Assembly: GCA_009103225.1 (NCBI GenBank)
Contig: RHPI01000193.1
Coordinates: 328,057-358,537 of the forward strand
DNA: 30,481 nucleotides
Direction: 5' to 3'
From: Chlorokybus atmophyticus
Lineage: Eukaryota > Streptophyta > Chlorokybophyceae > Chlorokybales > Chlorokybaceae
This document shows positions 19,693-30,152 of the stretch, piece after piece. The stretch's first letter is position 1, and each line of letters opens with the position of its first letter. Made by a program: the position numbers and the translations under genes. The notes beneath the pieces are model-generated. The model saw only the letters and a list, made by a program, of their open reading frames with translations, had not been told where the DNA came from and searched no databases.

Positions 19693-22690
19693 TTGCACAA
19701 GTTGGATATTGACAAGGGTTTTGCACACAGATGTCAGCAACTAACCGGGAGCATAGGTGAAGCCGGTGCCACATCTGGTGGTGCCCCCGATTCTATAGAG
19801 ATTGAAGGCATCAAATGTATGCTAGCTAATGCATCCATCAACCAAGAACTAGCAAAGGGTGAAGCTAGAGCACTGAGTTGGGCGCAATGGAAGGTAGAGC
19901 ATAGAAAACTTGCTAGTCAGCGCAGCAAGGCTCTTGGCAATCTAGCATACAATGCCATCAGCACTTGGCGTTGGCTTGAGCCTGTGCTGATTGCCAACAA
20001 TGAGAGGCTTGGATGTGATGGCGTGCATGCGTTGGGGCTACTTTGTGTATGTGGTGATGTGCACACAAATGTGTCCAACATCCCCAAGCTTCGTGGTGAC
20101 CATTTTGCCAACGCATGCAAGGGGATTTCTCCATCACAGCATGAGGCTTTAGTAAGTGCACATGCTAGCATTGGTTCATGTCGTAATTGTGTCATTATGC
20201 CACGAAAAGATAGGGATTGATATTCGCTTTTATTATGTATGTGATTTGCTGCATGCAGCAACAAGCGCAAGACTGCACCCTCTTATGTGGCAGCACCAGG
20301 TGATGTGGAAGCCTGGCAAGCTGCACAAAAGCGTATGAAAGAGAGGGAGAAGTTTGAGTCACAAAGCACGCAGGCAAGTGCAACTTGCTATGCATGCTTG
20401 TGTTGGCACCTCTTGCATGTGAACATTGCACAATACCATTGCATGAGCTAACACTGTGTTCAACATGCATGTGCTATTTTAAGAACCTATTTGGCATACC
20501 GTAGTGACAATGACACATTCTTTGTGTATGCAGCAAACCAAGATAACCAAGCACACAATCTCTCCTTCAGTGCTCAAGCAGTGGCACGCAAGTTGTGCTT
20601 ATGGGTGTACAAGAACTGTGAATGTATACCAGTAAGTGCCATAGACTTCCCCAACCTGAAAGACGCCCTGCGCTTGCTCGGCCACCCACGCATTACAAGG
20701 AAGTGGCTTTCAACAAAGTACCTTGATAGCATCTTTAAAGAGATTGTGTAGGACTTGGACAAGGACCTGCATCATAAAAATGTAAGTTTTGCTCATAACT
20801 CACAGCTCTCCGTTAGAACTCTCAGTCTTGCAGCAGATGTGTGATGCTTGTGTGATAAGTTCGTGCAATCATGTGATGCAGCTGGCCATGGACGGCCTCA
20901 AGAAGAAGAACATGAACGATGGCTTTAAAGTTATCAACTATATGATTAATCAGCCCAATGGAGGGGCTGTCTTCTTTGTCTGCAAGCCTACGCGTGGCGA
21001 GTGAGTAGATGGCGAGTACTTGTACAGACAATGCAATGAAGTAAGTGTAAAGTGACGTGCACAAGCAGCAAACAGTACATGCATCAAGACAGTGCTGCAA
21101 GCTTGTATTGCGCTTGCATCAGGTTAAAAAGGCCTCAACCAACAACGCCGAGCGCGTGATAGGAGTAGTAGCTGACGGGGAGAACCTCAACAAGTTTGTG
21201 CTTAAGCGGCTTGAAAGAGAGTTCCATTGAATGGTGTGCATCACCTGTCAGGCGCATGCACTCTCTCTTTTGTTGAAAGACCTATGTCACAAAGTTAAAG
21301 GTGTCGACATGGTGGCTATCGTTATGGACGATGCGCATGCCATTGCCACATTCTTCACCAACAAAGCCAAGGGTACTGCTCTCCTTATGGTAATGCATAC
21401 TTGTTGAGCATCAGATCTGAAGCCTGCTATGCATGCTAAATACTAGCACAACAATCTTACTCTGCTTGTGTGGCAGGCACGACAACAACGCAAGAGTGGC
21501 AAGGCCAAGCGCCTGAGTGTGCCACCCGAAGTACGCTTGGCTACATGGTTGACTTGCTGCAAGATGTAGTTGATAGTGCTGAGGCATTGCAGATGACCAT
21601 TGCACAAGATGAGTGGCATGTGCAATTTGGGAATGATGATGAGGCATAGGCGGTCGCTGACATTGTGCGATCCCCAACTTTTTTGCTAAACGCATCGGCG
21701 GCGTTACAATTACTAGCGCCCATCAGAGACCTCATTCACTTTGTAGAAGCAGATTGTCCTTTCATCTCTCAAGTTGTGCCTATGTGGTCATCCATCAAAG
21801 ACCACGTAAAGAAGGTTGGTGCTCATGCCACAACCAGTTGCATGAATCATGCAGATATTGTTGTCGCAAACACTAATAAGCTGGTTGTGGCAGTGGTGCA
21901 CAGAGCACTTCTATGAGGAGAGCACTGTTTCACGCATTGTGCAGAGTGGCTGGAAGAAGTGCAAGCATCCGGCATACTACCTCGCATATGTCCTTTTTCC
22001 AAACAACCGTGTCCAGGACGGCACGTGTGAGAGGTGTGAATCAGCTTGTTATGGCATGTTTGTTGCTAGCTTAATGCACATCAAGATGTACAGCTGCACT
22101 TTGTGCACTTGTGGTCGGCACGGAGCTGACTGACTGTTGCTATACAGGTATTTGCCACCTTTCGCCCAGCTTGACAACGCACAGCTCGAGCTTCTCGAGA
22201 AGGAGCTGCACCGCTTGGTTGGCGTAGTCCGGAACTCCTAAGAAGGAGTGGCATTGCACAAGGTGCTGATGGCATTTTTTGCTCATGGGTTGAGCTGGAG
22301 ATGTTGATGCGGTTCACTTTAATAAGGGACAGCTTAATCCAAAGTTAAAGCAACCCATGTGCGTCAGCGTAGAAGTATGCAGGATGTGCTGGAGTGGGGA
22401 TGCGAGATACCTCTCTGAAGAAGGTAGCGGTTGTATTATCTTCCATGCACGCTACGTCATGCTCGCCAGAGTGCAACAACTCCGTCTGGCGCTGGGTGTA
22501 CCGCGACAACCGCGGCAGTCTGATGTTGGAGCGAGCAAGCAAGATGGTGTTCATCAACAGCTTCTATGCATTGCTTGATCGCGTGGCAGATCCCGACTAC
22601 GACCGCCTTCGAATTGTTGTGCACGCCTTTGAGCGAGGAGGCACGACGCTTCGAGTCACATTTGCGAGGCGTGCGGTGATGAGGATGAGG
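19693..22690 (+). pseudogene. hAT transposase (DUF659-type core and C-terminal dimerisation domain), decayed
   Basis: Catalyses cut-and-paste movement in intact copies. Recognisable blocks in order: a degenerate BED-like zinc-finger stretch CVCGDVHTNVSNIPKLRGDH (20049-20108); KRMKEREKFES; a helical block NLSFSAQAVARKLCLW ... DALRLLGHPRITRKW; AMDGLKKKNMNDGF with GGAVFFVCKPTRGE; VIGVVADGENLNKFVL and CITCQAHALSLLLKDL (21157-21300); FLLNASAALQLLAPI with VVPMW; RIVQSGWKKCKHPAYYLAYV; and the hAT dimerisation domain SMHATSCSPECNNSVW, ASKMVFINS (22440-22570). Introns with GTAAGT donors appear at 20152, 20781, 21040 and 21389, and a GC donor (CAG|GCAAGT) near 20373. In-frame stops fall at 20749 (TAG), 21001 and 21228 (TGA), and 21648 (TAG). 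Confidence 0.85.
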
Positions 22691-22960
22691 TTATTACCTT
22701 AGAGTAGTACAGTGCAGCTGGTTGAATGCCATACATAGTGCACTGCATTGTGCTCGTCATTGTATGCATTTTTATGTATGTTGGCATGCATGTTGGTTCG
22801 TTCGTTCCCGATGGTTCGTTTGCTGCCATCCGCAAATGTTGCTTGCTTTGTTCTGTAAGAACAAAATGTGGTTATAAAAACGAAAATATGACAATATGGT
22901 TTAGGTTCTTGTTCGTTGTTCATTCGGCCATGCCCAAACCTAGATTCGTACCGAGCCCTA

Positions 22961-22968
22961 ATTATGAG
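22961..22968. repeat. Right target-site duplication of the hAT element
   Basis: ATTATGAG; pairs with GTCATGAG at 19309-19316 at six of eight positions. Confidence 0.7.
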
Positions 22969-23343
22969 GCTCGTGAGGAATGCATAGATGCCGAGTGTGC
23001 GCACATGTGGCCACAATATTGGCGTTATGTTTACACACATTTGCAACACGTTGTGCTATTACTCATACACATACAATAGCCTACAGCAACAGCTAAGTTA
23101 TTAATATGTTGTACATCATTCAAAGTCCTGACAATGCCACACTTGACAGATAGTGTAGCAGCCATGGAATTAACGGTTGAGATTAAGCAGAAAAGCAAAT
23201 TGGGGGTCACACATGCCATAACGGCATGGGTGACAACCCCGTTTGCAATTATAGATGGACATGTGGTAGATATGACGAATAGCATGCACATGGCGCATGA
23301 TAGCCAACCAATAAAGCAGTTGTGTTGATGCATGTGGATAAGC
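22969..23343. other. Gene-free spacer right of the hAT element
   Basis: Both strands are open for 64-126 codons near 23031-23411, but these frames overlap each other and resemble nothing known. Confidence 0.4.
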
Positions 23344-23380
23344 GTGCGAGTGTGTGTGTAACCTATAAAAACACTCGCAC
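23344..23380. repeat. 10-bp-arm hairpin
   Basis: GTGCGAGTGT (23344-23353) pairs perfectly with ACACTCGCAC (23371-23380). It ends exactly where the larger hairpin begins. Confidence 0.9.
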
Positions 23381-23447
23381 ATAGCTTGGTGGAATAGTAC
23401 TTTTTGCACACTGCCAGAATGCAAGAAGTACTATTCCACCAAGCTAT
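23381..23447. repeat. Long hairpin with 28-bp arms
   Basis: The arm at 23381-23408 (begins ATAGCTTGGTGGAATAG) is complementary to 23420-23447 (ends CTATTCCACCAAGCTAT) with one mismatch, which becomes a G-U pair in plus-strand RNA. The loop is 11 nt (CACTGCCAGAA). It could be a small-RNA precursor or a miniature foldback element. No flanking duplication was found. Confidence 0.9.
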
Positions 23448-24777
23448 ATGAAGAACTTGAAGGGCTGCAAGATCCTACTTAAATTCTACCCATAGCTCGT
23501 GATAACCAAGCAACCATGAGATAGACCCCACAAGTTATGTTCAAGCTGCTGCTACAGCATCATAAGACCTTCAATGCACATTATGGTTTCAAACATTATT
23601 TCAAGCTGCCACATCTCTACCGAACATGGAAGCTACACAAGTCATTGCCTAATCATATGTTTATAGTTGCATTGTTTTAAACCACTCCATCAACGGTGTT
23701 GCATTTGTTGACAAAGGCTTATAAAGCATCCTTGCGGATGTTGAGAGCAGCATTTCGTAACAACTGGTACCACTATTATGAGACATTCATGGGTGATGCA
23801 AGACACATGGTCGTTTTATTGACCGGCCTTTAACACACTAATACGATAATGAAAGTATTGCAAAAAACAAAACATGAATGCATTATTGCAAATGTTTGAT
23901 TTCCGAATATGGTGTACTAGAGTATAGTATACGATGTTCCAAGGTGGATAGTATACTAGTATACTAGCCATTTAGAGAATGTTGAAACAAGCATGACCCG
24001 TTCATTTCGATGATACTTTGATTCAGTAGGAGCACACGAGTATCAAGAATAACTATTTTAAACATCGTCACCGATCAGCAAGCAATGAAATTTAATTGTG
24101 AAGCGTCGCGTGAAGGGGCGAAGGCGCAGGCGGCCAGCTTGCAGAAACAATTGTGCAGTTGATTGCTAGTGGTTGATATATTGACTCATCGAGCAAATGG
24201 TTTTGGTAAGTGATTGAGAGCGTTAGAGCGTGAGAGAGTGAACATGTGAGTGAGTGACTCAAGGGGATGATTGCATGTTATGCAGCATAAGCAAGGGTCT
24301 CCAAGACCTGCTCCACAACGCTGTGGAAACATTCAGGATTATGAACATTTTAGAGCTCTTTGGGGAGAATCTTGGAAACATTTGTGTTTAACGACAACAT
24401 AAAAACACAAATGTTGTTAAGTGTTTGAAAACACATATGTTGTTGGATGTCAAGCAACATTTTGCAGCGTTGCCTTAACCATGCTATTGTTGCAACAGCA
24501 ACGTTGCAAGAACTCTGTAGGACATTACAGCAGTGCCATTGTATGTCTTCATGGCGTGTTGTCAGCAGCAAACCCATACATTGAATTGCAGAATACACAC
24601 AGCAAAGTTTGGCGAGTTGTGCAAAGTGAAACTGCATGGACATGGCATTCAAGTTTGAAAGTTTAAAAAGGAGTCAACTTCAAGTTGCCAACTTGAGCAG
24701 TGCTGGTACTATTGGTATTTGGCTAGCAGCTCTAAGCTATTAGGCACAACTCTTGGTATTGTGCTACCCACTCAGCA
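23448..24777. other. Gene-free AT-rich spacer
   Basis: No gene is supported. It holds a 16-bp perfect palindrome AGTATACTAGTATACT at 23950-23965 and a degenerate GTGAGT/GAGAG stretch at about 24205-24260. The frames at 24350-24666 on the two strands mirror each other and are not recognised. Confidence 0.45.
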
Positions 24778-25607
24778 CTAAGGCTTGCAGTCAGTGTAGG
24801 CTACCCATCGCTCTTCCCAGCCAGCACCCACAGGCTCCAAGGCACTGCGCCGTGCACCGCCCAACAAGAGACGCTCGCGGTCGCGTACACCATTGTAGTA
24901 CTCTGGGCAGTTGCCATCCAGATGCGTGCGTCCTCGCAGGGTCCATTCCATCTGCAAAGAGGTCATTGTTAAATGGTATGCCCAACATGTCAGATCATTG
25001 CATTGAATGCAATGCCCTGATGCTGGTGCAATGCTAGGTGGAGCCTTACCACCACTTCAGTAAAGGCAATGTCACTCAGAGTGCAGGCAATCTTGTTGTT
25101 GACTGGCTTTCTGGCATTGCAGAATGTGGCACACATGATCTTGATCCAACCGGGATGGCCCCAGTCGTCTGTGCTTGTCGCTCTGTAGCGGTTGTTCTCG
25201 AGCCAGTCGGCAAGTGGAGGTGGGTACTCGGAGTCACACATCTCGCGCAGCTTGGCGCGTGCCCGGTATGTCCATCGACCACACTTGAGTGAACACATGC
25301 GGGTCACAGCAACTGCCAACCCTCGTGGGATGTCAAGGTTCTGCAGGCACACAAATGGCAGTGGTCAACATGTGAATACTACGCACTTGTCATTCAAGCA
25401 TGTATGCTGAGCACTCACATCCTGGAACTCATTGTCCTCTTCGCCAACGCTAAAGGTGCGCACGAGCACCTCCACTATGTGCCTTCTCTTGGAGAACTTT
25501 TGATGTGCCACCATGCGGTCGACAGCTTTGTTGAGGCAATGCTGCCAGGTCAGAGGATGAGAGTACTCTACATGAGCAGCAATCAAGGTCATACTTTGGG
25601 ATGGCAT
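24778..25607 (-). CDS. Three frame-consistent exons of unknown function, 3' end of a gene
   Basis: Exons 25419-~25600, 25050-25340 and 24778-24951 join in phase 0 across introns of 78 nt (GTGAGT...TGCAG) and 98 nt (GTAAGG...TTTGCAG) and end in a TAG at 24778-24780. The product, about 215 residues, has a basic start (FSKRRHIVEVLVRTFS), a Trp-rich middle (LADWLENN, DDWGHPGWIKIM) and a charged end (RDRERLLLGGARRSALEP). I do not recognise a family. Just upstream on the same strand lies a decayed kinase domain; HCLNKAVDRMVAHQKFSKRR could correspond to the linker after a kinase C-lobe, so these exons may be the tail of that gene. No stop or frameshift occurs within them. Confidence 0.45.
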
Positions 25608-25668
25608 TTGTCATGCTTGCAGCGTACATGTATGAGCTGTTTATGCGTTAGCTGTGCTTCCTGTGGCT

Positions 25669-25694
25669 CAGAGCGCCCACTCAGAGCGCCCAAG
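25669..25694. repeat. 13-bp tandem duplication
   Basis: The unit CTCAGAGCGCCCA occurs twice in succession, inside or next to an intron of the kinase relic. Confidence 0.7.
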
Positions 25695-25719
25695 CAAAAC
25701 AGGAGGTTTGTATTACTCA

Positions 25720-26890
25720 CATGCCACAGTGTGAAACCAACCAGCGATCAGAGCAACGGAAGAGTGATAACCATGTAGTACAGAGTCCCCACACTGCCTT
25801 GCAGTGGCTTTGCTGTTCAACCACAGACAGCACTGTTAGATCAGACATGCAACAGAACAGCAACGGCAATGGCAAACCACATCACCTCATTCAATCATGA
25901 AAACTCCACGTGCGCAAACGTACTCAAGGTTTTCTCACCTTGGCTGAGCTCAGCTGGCCCACAAGGCCGCAGTTGGTCATCGCCAGCGGGGCATCCTCAG
26001 TTGGCTAAGCAACAGAAAGTTCTCCGGTTTCAAGGCGCGATGAACTATCACTTTCAGATGGCACAAAGCCACCAATTGCCAAAGCATGCAATGCGATGGT
26101 TGGACAAAGCTGAACTGAGTTACAAGCGACGCGACTATCAAGCTTCCTGCTATTTCATGAAGCCTGCAGACTGGTTGACAATATAGGAGACAAGACGAGG
26201 AAGAACTTTAGATTTTGCAAGGACTTGCAGGACCTGCCGCGCGATGGCTTTGGCATCTTTCTCAATGTAGTGTCCCCTGACATGAAGTTGTAGCATGATA
26301 TTGCCGGGCAATGCTGAGGACTCGTCTCAGGCCAAGAATCAGACTGTGGCATGTAATATACCTGTTTAAAGTGTGGTCCAACAGCTTGCCATCCGTGAAA
26401 ATCCTCTCACAGCAAACGACAGCGACTCTGTTGCTGTCATCCACTGTTGGTGCCCGTGCATACAATCTGCTACTACCATACGAGGTGGTTCACTCATGCA
26501 ACGCATGATGAGCGAGCGAGCTTGCTGTGTTAACTCCATGACAACTGTACACAAGAGGTTGTCCTCATGTGCATTGCGCATGTGCACGACATGACCGTGG
26601 CCCGCGGAACTTGTACATCACGTCCACCTCCCACTTGAGGCACTCTGTTCATCCCCTCTGCATGCAGCGCAAACAACGACAAAGTGACTTTCACCATCTG
26701 ACACAGCGCAGGGCATAACCAGTAACAACAATACCAACGGTGTCAACCCACACATGATGTATGAAGTGTATGCAAGCCCCAATCACATACCATGCATGCG
26801 TGGAACACCAGTTCTGGTGGGATGAGGAGCACGAGTGCCAAAGGCCCTTTGCCGAGCGATCGCACTTGATTGTTGGTATGTAAATGCACG
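25720..26890 (-). pseudogene. Decayed CDPK/CaMK-like protein kinase domain
   Basis: Kinase subdomains appear in order, in exons separated by short introns: glycine loop (QVRSLGKGPLALVLL, ~26810-26870), helix C (CLKWEVDVMYKFRG), GHVVHMRNAHEDNLL with VVMEL (~26540-26610), RGHYIEKDAKAIARQVLQVL (~26220-26285), catalytic loop VHRALKPENFLLL (~26010-26045), TEDAPLAMTNCGL (~25960-25990), VGTLYYM (~25771-25792) and SLVGFTLWHV. The catalytic Asp of HRD is Ala, the metal-binding DFG is NCG, and the APE block is missing. A frame change is needed near 26620, another between LLLS and TEDAP, and a TGA stands at 25748-25750. Layout and wording fit the calcium-dependent kinase group. Confidence 0.65.
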
Positions 26891-27415
26891 CCATGCACAC
26901 ACAGTCTGTGTCAAATAGGACAACACATAACCATAAAGTACCATGCTCAGCCATTCCTCCACCTCACGACCCAACACTGCTGCCAATGCCGTCATGCATT
27001 GGCTGTATTCTCTCGCTTACACTTGGGGAAATTCTTTGTGGTGACAAGGCATTGGTTGGGGAAGAGGTCCATCACCAGGTGTCCAGCAGCACAGCCATCC
27101 TGCCTTGTGGGCTGGGCTCCGCTGGTAGCAAGTCCGCACGACCCAGAGGTCGTTGCCACCGCCACCGCCTCCGCCAACAATCACACCAGCCAGAAACGTT
27201 TGCAAGTGCAATGCATCGTACCCAAGCACGGACCCCGCTCGTTCCTTCACGGGGAAAGCGAGATGGCTATGCGCGCTGCTGGGTGCAAGCACGCACAACC
27301 CTGCAAACCACTATACTTGTTAAGCACTGAGCGGATGCATGATGACAACTGTGCTGGTGAAAGGTAGAGCAAGCAACAGCCGGAGAGGGACTTGTCAGTT
27401 GGTCCCCAAACTTAC
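26891..27415. other. Unassigned stretch between the kinase relic and the membrane-protein gene
   Basis: Overlapping frames of 90-165 codons exist on both strands, but none resembles a known protein. The GGC-rich portion at about 27150-27180 opens frames by composition. It may contain the first exon of the kinase gene or the last exons of the gene to the right. Confidence 0.35.
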
Positions 27416-29218
27416 CAGGGGCGTGTCCAGAACCTGCAGCACGCGCAAGGATGACAGGTCCAGGACGCTCATAGTGCCCTTCAACACAACTACCGGCCTG
27501 TTCGCAACCGAACTCAGCACTTGAAACGCTATGAGCCAACAAACAAACAGTTGTCACAGACACACATGCACGGGCAGGCTTGCATGCACATATGTACGTG
27601 CGTAGGCACATTCACACGTAGACACACGTGCAAGCGTGTGCGCACGTGCGCATACACATGCCAGCGCACATGCGAGTGCGTGCATGCATGTTGTTACTCA
27701 TTACACACCTGATTAAGTGCACATTTTTGGTGAATGTATACCACAAAGTGGAGCAGAGGCACCACAGAAGCTGGACATGATGAGAATGTTGGATGCTTTG
27801 TGTATTAAACACCACGCAAACAGCTGCAAACGCCCATGCACTTAAAACCAACGCTTGCACACAATGCCGCGCACAGTGTCGGTGAATGATGTGCGTGCCT
27901 TCATGGACAGCATTACCGTCTGCGGATGAGTCTGACAGCAAGGACGACGGACATGAAGCTGAGGCTGGTAATGGCGGTGTTGATGGCCATGTTTAACAAC
28001 CGCCACAACACGTACGTGGATAGCACCAGCTGCAGATGAACATCGCGAGGTATGAGCGCAACGTGCTAGTGGCAGTCGTTGCGGTTGAACTTAAACACAC
28101 ATGCGCGCGCGCCTTATTGCAGTGCACGCGGTTGCAGTGCAACTAACTTGGCAGATGTAGAAGTTGTGCATGTGTGAAACCAAGCTGAACATACCATGTG
28201 GCCGCGACCGCAACCATTGCCAACAAGATTGGTGCAAAACAACATCTCCAATATGCGCATTGCGTCATCAGCTGCGCAACACAATTTTTAATCCTATAAG
28301 CACAAATGGGAACGCAATACGACAAGGTGTTAGAACAGCATCAGCTCACTCACATTTGCAGAATGCGCCCGAGAGCAAAATGCGCCCAAAGCGCATTTGT
28401 AAACTTCAAACCCCTGGTTTGTCGCCACTGAGATGCCGCGTGTGTTGACACCACATGCACGGAATAAAGTGAGCATGCCCAGCATTACAATGCAACAGCA
28501 ACATCTCCAACCCAGCATGCAAGGAAGTCAGCTGAAGCAAGCGGAACAACCAGTTACAAGCGAGCAAGCAAGCAGGCAGGGGCAACTCTAGCAGCATGGC
28601 TGGCGAAACTCCTTACCCAATTCAAACAAACGGAACAGCATAAAAAGCAAGGAGGCAACTGGCTTCGCTTACTGATTGTCATACCATAGTCACCTGCAAT
28701 CTTGGTGAAGGCAATGTGCTGCGCGCGCTGCGACTTTGCCGACACGTTCATCTCGCCGCCTCCTGCAGTAGGCGGGTGCGTGCCAACAACAACAATGACG
28801 GGAACGGCGACAACAGCAACCACACCGACGCCAGCACCAACGCTACGCAACACAGAGACGGAGTCGCCTATAGCATGCTCAGCAGCAGCCGCAAATCTCA
28901 AACTGTGCTACAAGTGCTGCAACAGCTGGTCAAATCATACCAAGATTGACTTGACAGGGGAACGCATGAGTAGGTTTCGTCAAAGCAGCTCCTGCCTGAA
29001 CCTTGCTGAAGCTTAAGGCCAAGCTACCTTATCAGCCAGGAGTCAGCAGGCCACTTAGCCTTGCCGAACGTTCTAGTCAGCGGGAAATATGGCTCCTGTA
29101 TGACATTGCTGCCGGTGTTGTTGTTGCTGTGACCATTGGTGGCGGTATCGTCGATGGCGGCGGCGGCGAGGGTAGTCAGGGGTAGCGCTTGTAGGCGCTT
29201 TCCAGCGGCTGCTGTCAT
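27416..29218 (-). CDS. Putative intron-rich gene for a membrane-associated protein (partial model)
   Basis: From ATG 29218 four exons join in phase: 29028-29218, 28685-28902, 28354-28427 and 28195-28271, with GT-AG introns of 125, 257 and 82 nt. The product starts MTAAAGKRLQALPLTTLAAA and has hydrophobic stretches (VGVVAVVAVPVIVVVG; FAPILLAMVAVAATW). Further exon-like segments lie downstream on the same strand: 27917-28029 or 28065 (LWRLLNMAINTAI, FMSVVLAVRLIRRR, donor GTAATG), 27709-27823 (VCVVFNTQS ... YTFTKNVHLIR, donor GTGTGT) and 27416-~27525 (VLDLSSLRVLQVLDTPL, donor GTAAGT). These last pieces do not join in phase with my boundaries. The VVFNT...YTFT and LSSLRVLQVL segments loosely recall the S1-S2 and S4 parts of voltage-gated cation channels. 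That is a weak guess. Confidence 0.35.
27541..27692. repeat. Alternating purine-pyrimidine (CA/CG/TG) tract
   Basis: About 150 bases built mainly of CACA, GCGC, TGCA and CGTG steps, probably inside an intron of the minus-strand gene. Shorter tracts of the same kind occur at 10-80, 4222-4250 (in an intron of the metal ATPase) and 7768-7800. Confidence 0.7.
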
Positions 29219-29757
29219 CGTTGGCGGTAGCGACGGCGGAGGAGGAGGAGGCGGAGGGCTTTCAAGAGCAGGCCAAGCAGCAGGCGCTCTATCTGCCACC
29301 AGCAGAATGCGCACGTTGGCACGGGCGTTTCGCACTGCGTCCGTGCACCGGCGTTCCCCCCAATCCTCCGCTGAAACTGCTCACGCAGGCCCCCGTTTTG
29401 AGAGCGGAGGTAAGCGCGCGTGGTGGGTGACAGAATTTCATCACGTCTAACAAGGCTACCGTGTTTACCCCGTCAGGTCCCCCCCCCCCCTTCCAGTCCC
29501 CCCTTGGCAAGGTTGCGGGGGGGACTGCATACATGCATTCGAGTCTCCCCTCCCTTTTGTGTCCCCCCTCAAAGGAGACAGTAAGAATACATAATGCATG
29601 TTACATCATGTTTCTTATGTTATCAGCACAATAAACATGCAAATCATGCATATCTTTTGATTTCGTCGATGTAAACTTGAGAGATGCACTCGAAAGCGAT
29701 AATTACGCATGTAAAAGGCCAAAGTATATCGTAGTATATCATATTCACTCAAACACA
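29219..29757. other. GC-rich upstream flank with C-runs
   Basis: Holds GGA/GGC-rich DNA at 29236-29260 (Pro-rich if read on the minus strand ahead of ATG 29218), a run of 12 C at 29479-29490 and a hairpin AGTCCCCCC/GGGGGGACT (29495-29503 with 29518-29526). No gene is supported. Confidence 0.5.
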
Positions 29758-30152
29758 GCGCCCCCTCGAATACAGCAGCCCCCTGTTAAATCGGGGGGGC
29801 ACTTTTGTTTTAACCTTACAATGCCCCTTCCTTGTATACAGTGCCCCCTCCGCCTGCAGGCGGGAAAAAAAGGGGCTTATACGGGCAAAAACCGGCCATT
29901 ATTGAAGTATCTACGGTTCAGATACAGCAAACACCACAATGCGCGGCGTATTTGCTGTAGTTACGTGTATCAGACGGTGATTTGACCAAAATATGAGATT
30001 TGGGTGAAAATGTTGCACATCACGGTGAAAATTTTGAAGTCTGGTGGGTTGCGTCATGTCTTGCGGATGACCCTGCTACACAATTCTATGCCCCCCAGCT
30101 ATGAGAACGCCCCCCCAAATAGAACAGCCCCCCCTCAAAAACGAGGGGGGCA
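29758..30152. repeat. Repeated C-tract/G-tract array
   Basis: C5-C7 tracts preceded by G recur in two clusters. Cluster one (29760-29850): GCCCCC tracts followed by a G7 tract (29793-29799). Cluster two: C6 at 30091-30096, C7 at 30110-30116, C7 at 30128-30134 and G6 at 30145-30150, spaced 10-13 nt. The minus strand therefore carries several G-tracts in quadruplex-compatible spacing, and the last C and G tracts can pair as a stem. Confidence 0.75.

Larger units (their letters stand above)
19317..22960 (+). mobile_element. hAT-superfamily DNA transposon, degraded
   Basis: A 3644-bp element. The left end reads TAGGGCTGGGACAT and the right end, on the minus strand, TAGGGCTCGGTACGAA: the first seven bases are identical and the next few agree with one gap. 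It is flanked by an imperfect 8-bp duplication and encloses a decayed hAT transposase read left to right. The left subterminal region carries AAAGAACGTTTTTTGTT twice, 62 bp apart (19361, 19423), repeated GTGACGCAG units (19480-19550) and a GGC run. Repeated subterminal motifs are where hAT transposases bind. Stops in several exons make the copy non-autonomous. Confidence 0.8.

Noticed and set aside
22931-22942. Inner right end of the hAT element (TGCCCAAACCTA)
   Set aside because: It resembles the left terminal repeat more weakly, and the flanking 8 bases (GATTCGTA) do not match GTCATGAG; the end at 22960 fits both tests better.
26884-27367. Overlapping 148- and 165-codon plus-strand frames
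   Set aside because: They overlap each other in different frames in CA/GC-rich DNA and oppose the minus-strand kinase exon; no motif supports either.
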